DNA of 64,000 nt from Hahellaceae bacterium. GTDB taxonomy: Bacteria; Pseudomonadota; Gammaproteobacteria; Pseudomonadales; Oleiphilaceae. The stretch lies in contig JACKOB010000003.1 of NCBI GenBank assembly GCA_024234575.1, positions 496,001-560,000 of the forward strand, written 5' to 3'. The notes below the pieces were generated by a model. That model was given only the letters and a program-made list of their open reading frames with translations. It was not told the DNA's origin and ran no database searches. A program made the position numbers and the translations under genes. This document shows positions 8,694-17,550 of the stretch, one piece after another (the first letter of the stretch is position 1; each line of letters opens with the position of its first letter).

Positions 8694-8770
8694 GTGGTGA
8701 TCTCTCTAATTTTTGAAGGCAGGATTATAGCAAGATGTGGCCACAATTCCTTGAGGTTTTCAGGTGCCCG

Positions 8771-9751
8771 TTAGATCAATGCTTGCTGGCGTAACCACAG
8801 TTCCGTTTTTTTCATACCATCATCGAGACTGACTTTCGGTGTGTAGCCAAGAATATTTCGTGCCTTATCAATACTGTAAGTGCCATGTCGGGAAAGAATA
8901 TCCAGGGCACCCCGGCCCAGTTCTGTTTTCTTACCTGCCAGGTGTAGGATGTTTTTTGCTGATTCGGTGACGACAACGGCCAAGCCCTTTGGAATGGTTT
9001 TGATGGATGTTTTTTTGGCCCAGCCTGCATGATGCATAAAAAAGGTCATACAGCTGACCCCTTCACCGGAAGTAAGCGTGAAAATCTCGCCTGACCCCGC
9101 GGCTGTATTTGCTGCCAGCGATATGCCTTCCACAAGATCGTCGATATAGACCGGCGAGAAAATGCCCTGGCCTTTATCAGGCAGTAAAAATTGACCAGAT
9201 TTGATAAGTTCTAATGGCAGTAGCGTCCACGGCCGGGATGCTGGCCCATAGACGTCACCTGGGCGAATGATCGTGCAGTTAATATCGCCACGACTATGCG
9301 CGGCGAGCACGACGTGCTCAGCGGCAATTTTGCTGTCGCAGTAGGTGTTGCCGTTAGGCATGAGAGGGTAATCTTCACTCACACCGTCGGGGAAGTCCCA
9401 GCCAAAGGCGGCGATTGAAGAAATATGTACGAATCGATTGACACCAGCTTCTGTTGCGGCTGCCAATACCTGGCTAGTGCCGCTGACATTTACATGCCAG
9501 GCATCTTTGGCCGTTGCATTCATCGATACAATGGCGGCTGTGTGGATGACCAGGTCACTGTTACGAAGCGCATCTCGCCAGTTTTGCGGGTGATTGATAT
9601 TACCTGCAACAACATTCCACTCGGGGGTGGCGGTGATATCGACACCGGCAACTTCTGCACCCAGTGCCCGATAAAAAGAAGCGATCTGTCGGCCTATGAA
9701 CCCATTTGCACCGGTAATAAACACTTTTTCGGGTGGGTTTGTTTGGGGCAT
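8771..9751 (-). CDS. NAD(P)-dependent epimerase/3-beta-HSD-type extended SDR
   Basis: The 326-residue extended short-chain dehydrogenase has the Rossmann motif GANGFIG near the N-terminus, HTAAIVS around residue 70, the catalytic pattern YCDSK (YxxxK), and the RPGDVYGP motif that follows it. The C-terminal part diverges from sugar epimerases and resembles 3-beta-hydroxysteroid/dihydroflavonol-type reductases. The substrate is not evident. AGGAGA lies at a good distance from the ATG. It is 77 bp upstream of dbpA on the same strand but functionally unrelated. Confidence 0.85.
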   Translation of the reverse strand: MPQTNPPEKVFITGANGFIGRQIASFYRALGAEVAGVDITATPEWNVVAGNINHPQNWRDALRNSDLVIHTAAIVSMNATAKDAWHVNVSGTSQVLAAATEAGVNRFVHISSIAAFGWDFPDGVSEDYPLMPNGNTYCDSKIAAEHVVLAAHSRGDINCTIIRPGDVYGPASRPWTLLPLELIKSGQFLLPDKGQGIFSPVYIDDLVEGISLAANTAAGSGEIFTLTSGEGVSCMTFFMHHAGWAKKTSIKTIPKGLAVVVTESAKNILHLAGKKTELGRGALDILSRHGTYSIDKARNILGYTPKVSLDDGMKKTELWLRQQALI

Positions 9752-9868
9752 AAAATTTAGTCTCCTAATCTTCTTTGAGTTGATTTGGGTTAAATGCCTG
9801 ATGAGCTACACTCAGGTAGACTTCAATAAAAACATGCTTGTTATTCTTAATAAAAAAAGGGATTGACC

Positions 9869-10126
9869 ATGCCATTCAGTAAAGAGCTTGTTGACGAGAT
9901 CAATGTACTCATAAAATTTAACCTGCACACATCACAAGAAGGTATCAAAGTACACAAAACGGCCGCTGAAGACACCATCAGTGCAACGAAACGTCTTTTT
10001 GAAAAAGGGCTGGTGACTCAGGATGACGGTGGCTATCTCACATTTGCGGGCAGAGAGACCGCCGAACATGCCCAGGCGTTACACGATATGCTAACGTTGG
10101 GCGAGGCACAGGAAATCGAGTCCTAG
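9869..10126 (+). CDS. TIGR02647-type small putative DNA-binding protein
   Basis: The 85-residue protein matches my recollection of the conserved gammaproteobacterial family TIGR02647. Features are an N-terminal helix, NLHTSQEGIKVHKTAAED, RLFEKGLVTQDDGGYLT, and AGRETAEHAQ, which together look like a winged-helix-like domain. The ATG at 9869 follows AAAGGGA at six bases. A TTG six bases further upstream is less likely. The function is unknown and DNA binding is inferred from the fold only. Confidence 0.8.
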   Translation: MPFSKELVDEINVLIKFNLHTSQEGIKVHKTAAEDTISATKRLFEKGLVTQDDGGYLTFAGRETAEHAQALHDMLTLGEAQEIES

Positions 10127-10139
10127 TATAGTAGTTTTT

Positions 10140-10892
10140 CTATTTAATACGTTTTTGCAATTCACCGGAGGCATAACCTTCGGTGATAGCATCATTAATC
10201 TCTTCGATTATTTGGCTGGCTTTCATCGACTTTGCAAAGCCTATGTAGTTTGCATCTCTTGTAAGTGGCTTCTCGGCGACAAAAAAGCGATCTCCCCGAC
10301 CCGATAGTGTCTTGTCTTGCTCCAGCGCGCTATTGAACCCGGCACTTCCTGAGCCAATAAGTGCAACATCCACGCGTTCATGCAGCAGCATAAGTAATCT
10401 TTGTGTGGGGCTGTTGTCTTCAATTACTGTCAGTTTATTTTCATCTCTTGCCTTTTCAAACTGCGCACCATAAACGCCGCCTCTTACGACACCTACTTTT
10501 TTACCATACAAGTCTTCTATCGAGTTAAATTCGATTGGGTTATTAGTACGGGAGACGACGATAAGGTCTTCGAAATAAACGGCGATGGTATAGTCAAATA
10601 TTTCTTTGCGCTCAGGAGTCTTGGATAAGCCAATTATCGCTGCACTGCCATTGGTTGCTGTTAGGTAGGCTCTGGCCCAAGGATAGAGGCTGATGTTAAA
10701 GCGCAGGTCGGTCTTTTCTTCAATTTAACGCAGAACTTCTGGCAGGTACCCCATGGCAGTGGTTTCATGCAGATAAATTCTGGGCTTTTCGTTACTGTCG
10801 CCAACTATTTTAATGTCTCTGGCAAACAAGTGACTGGCCAGACTGCTTAATACAATTGCAGTTAGTAAAAGAACGCTGATCTTCTTCACCAT
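10140..10892 (-). pseudogene. Solute-binding protein (family 3) interrupted by an in-frame stop
   Basis: The reading frame from ATG 10892 (ribosome site AGGAG) codes a signal peptide ending near LASHLFARD, then a family-3 solute-binding protein, for 250 codons. Codon 56 is TAA (10725-10727). Reading through it continues the family pattern in the same frame, with LR, stop, then IEEKTDLRFN and ISLYPWARAY, down to a normal C-terminus LQKRIK. The lesion is therefore a single base change, not a frameshift. Only a 55-residue N-terminal fragment would be made unless the stop is suppressed or is a sequencing error. The gene converges on the small TIGR02647-type gene. Confidence 0.85.
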
Positions 10893-11228
10893 GACTCCTG
10901 CTTTTTTTTTAAAGTTATTCTGTAGGTTGAATTTGTTGAGCCGCAACAGCTAATAAGATTTGTTGGTTAAATTATAGTCTTTTTTTCGGGCGGCACTAGC
11001 TATTTGATTGATGTCTTAGCGAAAAAGAGAGCGTAAAGGCGTTGCTTGGGGGGCTTACGGCTATTTAAAAATAGGGGAAAGTGAATGGCATGAAAAGAAT
11101 ACTTCATCAAATGAGAAGGGCTGCTATATTTTAAGTGATCACGGTGCACTTTGACTAAAGCTATCTGAGGCAATGATTGTTCTTCGGTTTGCTGGTTTTA
11201 CGTGCTCATTATCTCAAAGGGTGAGGGA
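10893..11228. other. Divergent intergenic region between two solute-binding protein genes
   Basis: This AT-rich 336-bp stretch separates the interrupted binding-protein gene (left, minus) from the next binding-protein gene (right, plus). It must hold both promoters. I see no convincing promoter pair, RNA gene or repeat in it. Confidence 0.4.
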
Positions 11229-12047
11229 ATGGTTAGCACGAAGATAACATTGAAGCTGTTGGGGATAGTCTCAAAACTTCTGCGCTTGAGGGTAGCACTA
11301 TTGCTGTTTTGGGTGCCCTTTGGCAGCGCGGAATCATTGCGTGTTTGTTACGAAAACCAAAGCTACCCACCTTTTCTGCTGGGTGTCGAGACCACGCCAC
11401 AGGATAACCCCGGTATTCTACTTGAGCTTATTCAAATGGCTGCTGCGGAGGTGAGCGTCGATGTGCAGTTTTATCGCCGGCCATGGAAACGTTGTATTGC
11501 TGATTTAGAATACGGAAAAAGTGATGCCTTGTTTGCCGCCATTTGGAAAGCCGACAGAGAAAAGTGGGCTGTTTTCCCAAAGGCTGATGGGAGGGTAGAT
11601 TCAAGCCGCAGCTTGTGGCATGTACAGTATCCAATTTTTGTGAAGCGGGGAACGGCCCTCACTTTCGACGGTGTGAATTTTGCCGGAATAAAGTTTGGGC
11701 TAAGTGCTCCGATTGGTTACGTTGCCAACGATAAACTCAGTGAAATGGCAGCCTTAGCTCCAGGGAGCCACGATATAGAAAATGGGTTGAAGCTGGTAAG
11801 TTTGGGACGCATGGATGGTTATGTGGTGGAAACGTATATTGGTCGGTCTACGGTTTCAACATTGGGGTTGAATGATAGTATTACTGTTCTGCCTGTCCCT
11901 TTTTTAGAGGCAGACTGGTTTTTACCTGTTTCCCACAACTATTATCAACAACACCAAGAGACTGCAGAAGCACTATGGTCGGCATTGGCACGAGTTCGTC
12001 GAGACTCTGCAAATGCCCTGAAGAATAAGTATGCCGTGGCACCCTAG
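11229..12047 (+). CDS. Periplasmic solute-binding protein, family 3 type
   Basis: The protein of about 272 residues has a long N-terminal signal region (hydrophobic VALLLFWVPFGSAES, cleavage probably after the Ala or Ser) and a mature family-3 binding-protein body. It keeps SYPPFLLG, YRRPWKRC, GKSDALFAA and KWAVFPKADG, the same landmarks as the 5.3-kb paralogue. The ATG at 11229 sits just after an AAGGGTGAGG purine tract. A GTG nine codons upstream (11202) is the alternative. It is followed 45 bp later by a second, NMT1-type binding protein and then a split GGDEF-EAL sensor, all on the same strand, which suggests a sensing role. Confidence 0.85.
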   Translation: MVSTKITLKLLGIVSKLLRLRVALLLFWVPFGSAESLRVCYENQSYPPFLLGVETTPQDNPGILLELIQMAAAEVSVDVQFYRRPWKRCIADLEYGKSDALFAAIWKADREKWAVFPKADGRVDSSRSLWHVQYPIFVKRGTALTFDGVNFAGIKFGLSAPIGYVANDKLSEMAALAPGSHDIENGLKLVSLGRMDGYVVETYIGRSTVSTLGLNDSITVLPVPFLEADWFLPVSHNYYQQHQETAEALWSALARVRRDSANALKNKYAVAP

Positions 12048-12092
12048 CATTGGGTGCTGTCGGACATTGCCACAATAAGCAAAGGGAGAGTG

Positions 12093-13076
12093 ATGAATAT
12101 TCAACGGTTAGTCGCCGTAGCTCTGCTGTCAGTGCTAGTGTTAATTGGGTGGTTTTTTACGCGCAGTGCCACGGATGAAACACTTCATACCTCTATAGCT
12201 GTCGCTCGCACGCCTCTTTCTGCACCGATCTTCGTTGCGAATGATATGGGTTTTTTCGAGAAGCATCAGCTTGACGTTACGCTGCTGGAAGTTAACGGGG
12301 GGCACCGAAGCTTTCGGCACATGCTGGATGGCTCGGCGCAATACGGTGTTTCCTCAGAGTTTGTGGTGACGTTGGGTTTTTTTGAACGCCAGGACTTCTC
12401 AGTACTGACGTCTTTTGCGGTGTCGTCCAACGATATTAAAGTGGTGGCGCTTAAATCATCGGAGATAGCCTCTTTTGATGATCTGGCCGGGAAGAAGATT
12501 GCCTATACTAAAGGTTCGGCAGGGGAGTATTTTTTGTCTAGTTTATTGGCTCTGCAAAACATTCCAGCCAGTGCAGTTTTTTTGGTTGATACTCAGCCCG
12601 AAGAAATGCTGTCAGTGTTAAAGGGACGTGATGTGGATGTGGCGGTTGCATGGGAACCTTTTGTATATGAAGTTCTTGAAGCTTTACCCGAAAAAATCAC
12701 TACATTACCCACGCAAAATCTTTATGAATTATCTTTCTTACTGACAGCGCTGAACACGAACGCCCTCAATACGGAGGTAACACAACGGCTATTGCTGGCG
12801 TTAGCGGATGCGGTTGATTTTATCAATCAGCAACCATCAGAGGCTAAGCGATTGGTAAAAGAGCGTTTGGCGCTGGATGATCAGGTTATCGATTGGTTGT
12901 GGGATGACTATATTTTTAAGTTATCACTCGGGCAGTCACTCTTAATCACGGCTGAAAACGAGGCCCACTGGGCGCGCAGTCAAAATATGGTGCAAAGTAG
13001 AGACCCTTTGCAGGTGGACAAGTTTTTTGATTCATCAGCGCTCGATCAAGCGTTAGAAGCAAAAGTTAACCACTGA
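12093..13076 (+). CDS. NMT1/SsuA-type periplasmic binding protein, probably membrane-anchored
   Basis: The 327-residue protein belongs to the NMT1/SsuA/ThiY-like binding-protein group. It shows TPLSAPIFVANDMGFFEKHQ near residue 40, DLAGKKIAYTKGS, and DVDVAVAWEPFV. The N-terminal hydrophobic segment (about residues 5-21) has no clear cleavage motif, so it may stay anchored in the inner membrane. The ATG at 12093 follows AAAGGGAGAG. No permease or ATPase gene adjoins it. The next gene on the strand is a HAMP-PAS-GGDEF-EAL sensor, and a pairing like Vibrio NspS-MbaA is inferred. Confidence 0.85.
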   Translation: MNIQRLVAVALLSVLVLIGWFFTRSATDETLHTSIAVARTPLSAPIFVANDMGFFEKHQLDVTLLEVNGGHRSFRHMLDGSAQYGVSSEFVVTLGFFERQDFSVLTSFAVSSNDIKVVALKSSEIASFDDLAGKKIAYTKGSAGEYFLSSLLALQNIPASAVFLVDTQPEEMLSVLKGRDVDVAVAWEPFVYEVLEALPEKITTLPTQNLYELSFLLTALNTNALNTEVTQRLLLALADAVDFINQQPSEAKRLVKERLALDDQVIDWLWDDYIFKLSLGQSLLITAENEAHWARSQNMVQSRDPLQVDKFFDSSALDQALEAKVNH

Positions 13077-13114
13077 AGCCTTTTCACACCAGTGGTCGTC
13101 ATGATGGAGGTAGG

Positions 13115-13177
13115 ATGATTCGTTCAGTGAAGCGTCTGCTCTCGCTACACACAACGGGATTTGACTGTGAAAGTTAA
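13115..13177 (+). CDS. Possible 20-codon leader ORF overlapping the sensor start
   Basis: An ATG preceded by ATGGAGGTAGG, the best ribosome site in this gap, opens a 20-residue frame (MIRSVKRLLSLHTTGF...) whose stop lies just inside the sensor gene. It could couple translation to the sensor, whose own TTG/GTG start has a poor ribosome site. It could instead be the true N-terminus of the sensor separated by an old frameshift. The evidence does not decide between these. Confidence 0.3.
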   Translation: MIRSVKRLLSLHTTGFDCES

Positions 13178-14636
13178 GACCCGCCTGCTTATTATGTCAT
13201 CGTTTTCAACATTAACGGTGTTGGTGTTAGTGTTTGGATTACTTAGCACGATGCTGGGGATTAATCAGCTGTTAGAGCAACAGCGGTATGTGGGGCAGAT
13301 ACTGAGTGCGGTGAGTATCATGCGCGCCGATATCATTCTGCACAGTTCCGAGCCGGTCGAAGACGAAGGGGCGCGATGGGTGTCAGCGCAGCGTGAATTG
13401 ACTGACTTGTTGCTATATCCGCCTGGCCTGGCGCTAGAGCAGGGGACATTGTTAAAGAGTATCGAACGATCAAATGAGGGGCTGGTGCGTCTGCAGGGAT
13501 ATCTTGTTGGGATACAAATGCGGCAAAAAGGGGTTTCAACCTATCTTCAGGGACGATTATTAGCGCAGCTTGAGACCATGCATGAAGACGCACTCAGAAT
13601 CGTTTTTATAGCCGATGAGCTCATGCAGCAACGACTATTATCGGCTCAGCGTTATGGTGTTGCACTGCTCGTCATAACAGGGCTAATTTTAACAGTGTTA
13701 GCGTTACGACTGGCGAGATCTGTGACGCAAAGCCTGTTACGGATAAATCGTGGTATTGAGTTTTTTGCCAAGGGAGAGTTGGAAAAACCGATTCAACTGG
13801 AAGGCAACAACGAGTTAGCTGATTTAGCCCGGCACCTGAACAAAATGGCAGCACAATTGAGTCAGCTTAGTGTTGTCCGCGATGATCTTCAGGACTCAGT
13901 GGCCGCCCGCAATCAAGAGTTGGAAAAAAGCCGGCAAGCGCTGCTAAAAAGTGAACTACGTTACCGATCCCTTTTCGACAATATGGACAATGGCGTTATT
14001 GTTCTCGAACTGTTAAGCGAAGAAAAGCAGGCCATAGTACAAGGTTTTAATCGGGCCTCGGAAGTTATCACTGGTGTATTAATGGCAGACGCGGCAGGAC
14101 AATCGTTGGAAAACCTTTTTCCGGGGATTGTCGACACCGAGTTTCTAACCGGATTGTTTTATGTGCATCGATCAGGTCAGGTTTACCATTTTACAGAAAA
14201 GCGTTATCAGGATGGAGGTCGAGTCGAATGGATATCTGGCCATGCTTATCGATTGCATAATAATGAAGTCGTCGTGGTATACGAGAACGTCACTGAACGC
14301 AAAAAATCCGAAGATAAGCTTAAGCAAGCCGCCACTGTTTTTGCTGAAGCTTCTGAAGCGATTGTTATTACGGATGGCCGTTTAAGAATATTGGACGTCA
14401 ATCGGGCGTTCAGCAATATCACCCAATTTGGAAAAAACTCGGTGATCGGGAAGCGCCCCGGTTTCCTGAAAGCAAAGTTACACAATCGTCAATTCTTCAG
14501 TCATATTAAGGACGAGTTAAAAATACATGGCAGATGGTCGGGGGAAGTTTCTGATAAGCGCCGTGATGGTTCAGTTTATCCTTGCTGGATGAGCATTAGC
14601 GAAGTTTTGGATGATAGAGATGTTGTGGTTAATTAG
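13161..14636 (+). pseudogene. 5' part of a HAMP-PAS-PAS-GGDEF-EAL sensor, cut by an IS
   Basis: This 491-residue fragment holds the sensing half of a membrane-bound c-di-GMP enzyme. It has TM1 at about 8-32, a periplasmic region of about 130 residues, TM2 at about 167-188, HAMP to about 240, a short coiled coil, a PAS domain at about 265-385, and most of a second PAS. The frame stops at TAG 14634-14636, made by the IS junction. The last residues (DDRDVVVN) continue directly into NYVAIFSDITD on the other side of the IS, so the ancestral gene was continuous. It starts at TTG 13161 or GTG 13167. It lies 84 bp downstream of the NMT1-type binding protein. Confidence 0.9.
14630..14635 (+). repeat. 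Target-site duplication, left copy
   Basis: TAATTA here and at 16134-16139 flank the element as direct repeats. Removing the element and one copy restores the sensor reading frame exactly. Confidence 0.85.
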
Positions 14637-14651
14637 TCGCCCCTGAAAAAT
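14636..14651 (+). repeat. IS left terminal inverted repeat
   Basis: GTCGCCCCTGAAAAAT matches the reverse complement of the right end at 14 of 16 positions, with the mismatches at positions 4 and 5. Confidence 0.85.
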
Positions 14652-14696
14652 AACCAACTCGTTGATAGTTAATGTTTATTGGGTGTATGGCTCAAC

Positions 14697-14745
14697 TATT
14701 TCGACCGGAGCGAGTATAATCAGTTTACTTTTTCTGGTCGAAATA
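14697..14745. promoter_or_regulatory. Inverted repeat around a TATAAT box upstream of the transposase
   Basis: TATTTCGACC (14697-14706) and GGTCGAAATA (14736-14745) are perfect 10-bp inverted repeats. Between them, at 14715-14720, is a perfect -10 hexamer TATAAT. The arrangement could be an operator or an mRNA hairpin that limits transposase expression. No matching -35 is clear. Confidence 0.45.
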
Positions 14746-14753
14746 ACTCAAAA

Positions 14754-16103
14754 ATGCGTTCAAAAAGTCCTGTTAAAGAGCCTCAGTCCGGCTTTTTTGA
14801 TATCACTGATCAACTCGATACTAACCATCCGCTTCTTGCTCTGGGCCGAGAGATTGATTGGTCTTCGTTAGAAGCACATTTTGCCTCGTTGTACAGCCAT
14901 TTGGGGAGAGCGGCTAAACCCATTCGGTTGATGTCTGGCTTGCTTATCCTCAAGCAGTTAAACAACCTCAGTGACGAGTCGGTAGTCGCGCAATGGCAAA
15001 TGAACCCGTACTACCAGGTGTTCTGTGGAGAAACCACATTCCAAACAACAGTCCCCTGCCATAGCACAGAGCTGGTAAAGTTTCGTCAACGCATTGGCGA
15101 GGAGGGCATAAAGCGAATTTTTGCGCTTTCAGTAGCTATTCACGGGGATGCGGCAGAAGAACCTACGGTGCTGGTTGATACCACCGTCCAAGAAAAAGCC
15201 ATTACCTATCCTACAGACACAAAGCTTGCCATCAAGATCATTAACAGACTGAACAAGCTAGCAAAAAAGCACGGGATCAAGCAGCGACGCACATTCGTTA
15301 AAGAAGTGAGAGAGTTGCGCTTGGCAAGCCGTCATTTTCGACACGCCAAACGTCGAGCAAAAGCTAAAAAAGCACTAAGAAGATTAAGAACTATCGCAGG
15401 GGTATTGATTCGGGAACTACAACGCAAACTACCGGAAGCAATATTGCAGCAAGAGGCAGATCGTTTTGCACTTTATGAAAAAGTGTTAGCGCAACAACCC
15501 AAAGACAAAAACAAGATTTACAGCCTGCATGAGCATGACATTCACTGCATTGGAAAAGGAAAGGATCACAAACCTTATGAGTATGGTCGAAAAGCGTCTG
15601 TAGTTGCCACAGAGGGGAGTCACGTTATTGTTGGTGCGGTGAGTCATGATGATCATGAGCACGATTCTAGAACACTCAAATCAGCTTTGGCATCCGCCAA
15701 TGAAAACAGGAAGACACTGGTAACTACCGCGGTGGTTGACCGGGGATACAAAGGCTGCAAGCGCAAAGTGGATGTAGAAGTTATTCTGCCAAGTGCACCA
15801 TTAAAAAGAGATAGCGAAAAAGAAAGACAAAGAAAGCGTAGGTTATGCCAAAAACGATCAGCGATTGAGCCGGTCATTGGCCATTTGAAACACGACTTTC
15901 GCTTATCAAGAAATTGGCTTAAAGGTAGTCAGGGTGACACCATTAACCTGCTTATGGCAGCAAGTGCCTGGAACTTTAAGAAATGGATGGCCATTTTCTT
16001 TTTGTTTGAATATCAGGGTGATTTCTGGGCATTATTGATGAAAGTGGATGACCAACAGCACCAAATATTGACTTGGGCGAGACTGGCTCACGCCCAAGGA
16101 TAA
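14754..16103 (+). CDS. IS5-superfamily DDE transposase
   Basis: The 449-residue transposase has an N-terminal DUF772-like domain (about residues 30-120) and a DDE catalytic domain. The candidate triad is Asp142 in VLVDTT, the Asp of VVDRGYKG, and the Glu of SAIEPVIGHLK. A Lys/Arg-rich insertion lies between the first and second acid. I chose the ATG at 14754, which gives the usual N-terminus, rather than GTG 14679. The coding sequence is full length, without frameshift. Confidence 0.9.
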   Translation: MRSKSPVKEPQSGFFDITDQLDTNHPLLALGREIDWSSLEAHFASLYSHLGRAAKPIRLMSGLLILKQLNNLSDESVVAQWQMNPYYQVFCGETTFQTTVPCHSTELVKFRQRIGEEGIKRIFALSVAIHGDAAEEPTVLVDTTVQEKAITYPTDTKLAIKIINRLNKLAKKHGIKQRRTFVKEVRELRLASRHFRHAKRRAKAKKALRRLRTIAGVLIRELQRKLPEAILQQEADRFALYEKVLAQQPKDKNKIYSLHEHDIHCIGKGKDHKPYEYGRKASVVATEGSHVIVGAVSHDDHEHDSRTLKSALASANENRKTLVTTAVVDRGYKGCKRKVDVEVILPSAPLKRDSEKERQRKRRLCQKRSAIEPVIGHLKHDFRLSRNWLKGSQGDTINLLMAASAWNFKKWMAIFFLFEYQGDFWALLMKVDDQQHQILTWARLAHAQG

Positions 16104-16113
16104 AATAAATTTT

Positions 16114-17514
16114 GTGCATTTTTCAGGGCTGACTAATTACGTGGCGATCTTTTCGGATATCACAGATATCAAGCGGTCACAGCAAAAACTGCAGCATATG
16201 GTGCAACACGATGCACTTACGGGGTTGGCGAACCGATCTTTTCTTAACGCACAATTAGAACGAGCCATAGCCGTCGCGCAGAGACATCGTTCGATGTTGG
16301 CGGTAGCCTTTATTGATTTGGATCGGTTTAAGTCTATCAATGACTGCATGGGGCACCCTGCCGGTGATGAACTGCTGCAGAGATTTGCTGAAAGATTGCA
16401 GAGCTCTGTTAGAAAAGTAGATCTTGTGGCCCGTATCAGTGGCGACGAATTTGTCGTTCTGATTGAAGATGTCGTGAAAAAAGAAGATGCCCTAATCGCT
16501 GTTAAAAAACTGATGGAAGTGTTTACAGACAGTTTTTTAATCTCTGGTCAGGAGTTGCGAGTAACCGGAAGTATCGGCGTTAGCGTCTTTCCTGATGATG
16601 GTGAAAACTCCTTAAGCCTGATGCGCAACGCCGATGTTGCCATGTACAGTGCGAAACGCAACGGACGAAATACGTATGAGTTTTATCGTGAAGATATGTC
16701 GGTAGCGATGCTTGAGCATGTTTTGCTGGAGAATGCATTACGAGGCGCTCTGCAGCGGGAAGAGTTGTCTTTGGTATATCAACCCCAAATAAATATCAAA
16801 GATGGCCGCATTATTGGGGCAGAGGTGTTGTTGCGGTGGTGCTATCCGCAAGTTGGTAATGTATCTCCGGATGTGTTTATCCCCATGGCGGAAAACAACG
16901 GGTTGATTCACGCTATCGGCGCCTGGGTGCTTGAGCATGCCTGTTTACAGGTAAAAAGCTGGCAGAGTAAAGGTCTGACCATTGGCAGAATGGCGATCAA
17001 TGTGGCGGCACCGCAATTGATGCATATAAATTATATTCGCGATGTTGAAAAAATACTGCTACGCACCGGCGTGTCGCCGCAGAGTCTCGAGTTTGAGGTA
17101 ACTGAAAGTTCGATTATTGAAGATACCGAGCAAGCGATCAGACAAATAGAACGAGTCCGGGCGTTAGGAATTGAGTTTGCCATGGATGACTTTGGTACCG
17201 GCTACTCATCATTGAGTTATCTCAAAAAATTACCTATCAACAGACTTAAGATAGATAGAAGCTTTGTTAGTAATTTGCCTTATGCGAAAGACGAGGCTGC
17301 GATAGCTGAAGCAATTATTGCCATGTCTAAAGCGCTGGAGTTGGAGGTCATTGCTGAAGGCGTGGAATCGGCAGAACAAGCAATGTTCTTACTGAACCAC
17401 GGGTGTGCCGAAGCCCAGGGATATTATTACAGCAAGCCGGTGAGTGCTGTTGAAATTGAAAAAATGATGATCGCTGGCAATATATTCAAGTATCTAAAGG
17501 ATGGTGCCGCCTGA
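16114..17514 (+). pseudogene. 3' part of the IS-split sensor: PAS tail, GGDEF and EAL
   Basis: This 466-residue fragment carries the end of the second PAS, a GGDEF domain (about residues 30-195) and an EAL domain (about 205-460). The cyclase motif reads SGDEF, preceded by RKVD as an inhibitory site. The EAL signature reads EVLLR, with DDFGTGYSS and AEGVES conserved. An in-frame GTG at 16114 lies inside the IS right end, so a soluble protein could be made from IS-borne start signals, free of the membrane sensor. Whether it is expressed, and whether synthesis or hydrolysis dominates, cannot be read from the sequence. Confidence 0.85.
16118..16139 (+). repeat. IS right inverted repeat and target duplication, right copy
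   Basis: ATTTTTCAGGGCTGAC (16118-16133) is the right terminal repeat, and TAATTA (16134-16139) is the second target-site copy. Confidence 0.85.
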
Positions 17515-17550
17515 TGTTTTATCAAGCGCTGTTTAAGGTTTGTTTATATC

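Larger units (their letters stand above)
14636..16133 (+). mobile_element. Complete 1,498-bp insertion sequence of the IS5/IS1182 type
   Basis: The element has 16-bp imperfect terminal inverted repeats (14 of 16 identical: GTCGCCCCTGAAAAAT at the left, and GTCAGCCCTGAAAAAT read inward from the right) and one transposase gene filling most of its length. It is flanked by a 6-bp TAATTA duplication. The TAATTA target is itself palindromic, a target preference known for IS1182-type elements. It looks intact and potentially active. No second copy is in this window. Confidence 0.9.

Noticed and set aside
14630-14651. Longer inverted repeat including TTAATTAG/CTAATTA at the IS ends
   Set aside because: TAATTA is itself palindromic, so it reads as inverted. 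Restoring the interrupted frame shows it is the target duplication, not part of the element.
15653-15877. Minus-strand frame within the transposase gene
   Set aside because: It is a shadow of the transposase coding sequence, which has intact DDE motifs.
17515-17550. Search for a LexA box or terminator around dinB
   Set aside because: No CTGT-N8-ACAG site or stem with T-run was found. SOS control is not claimed.
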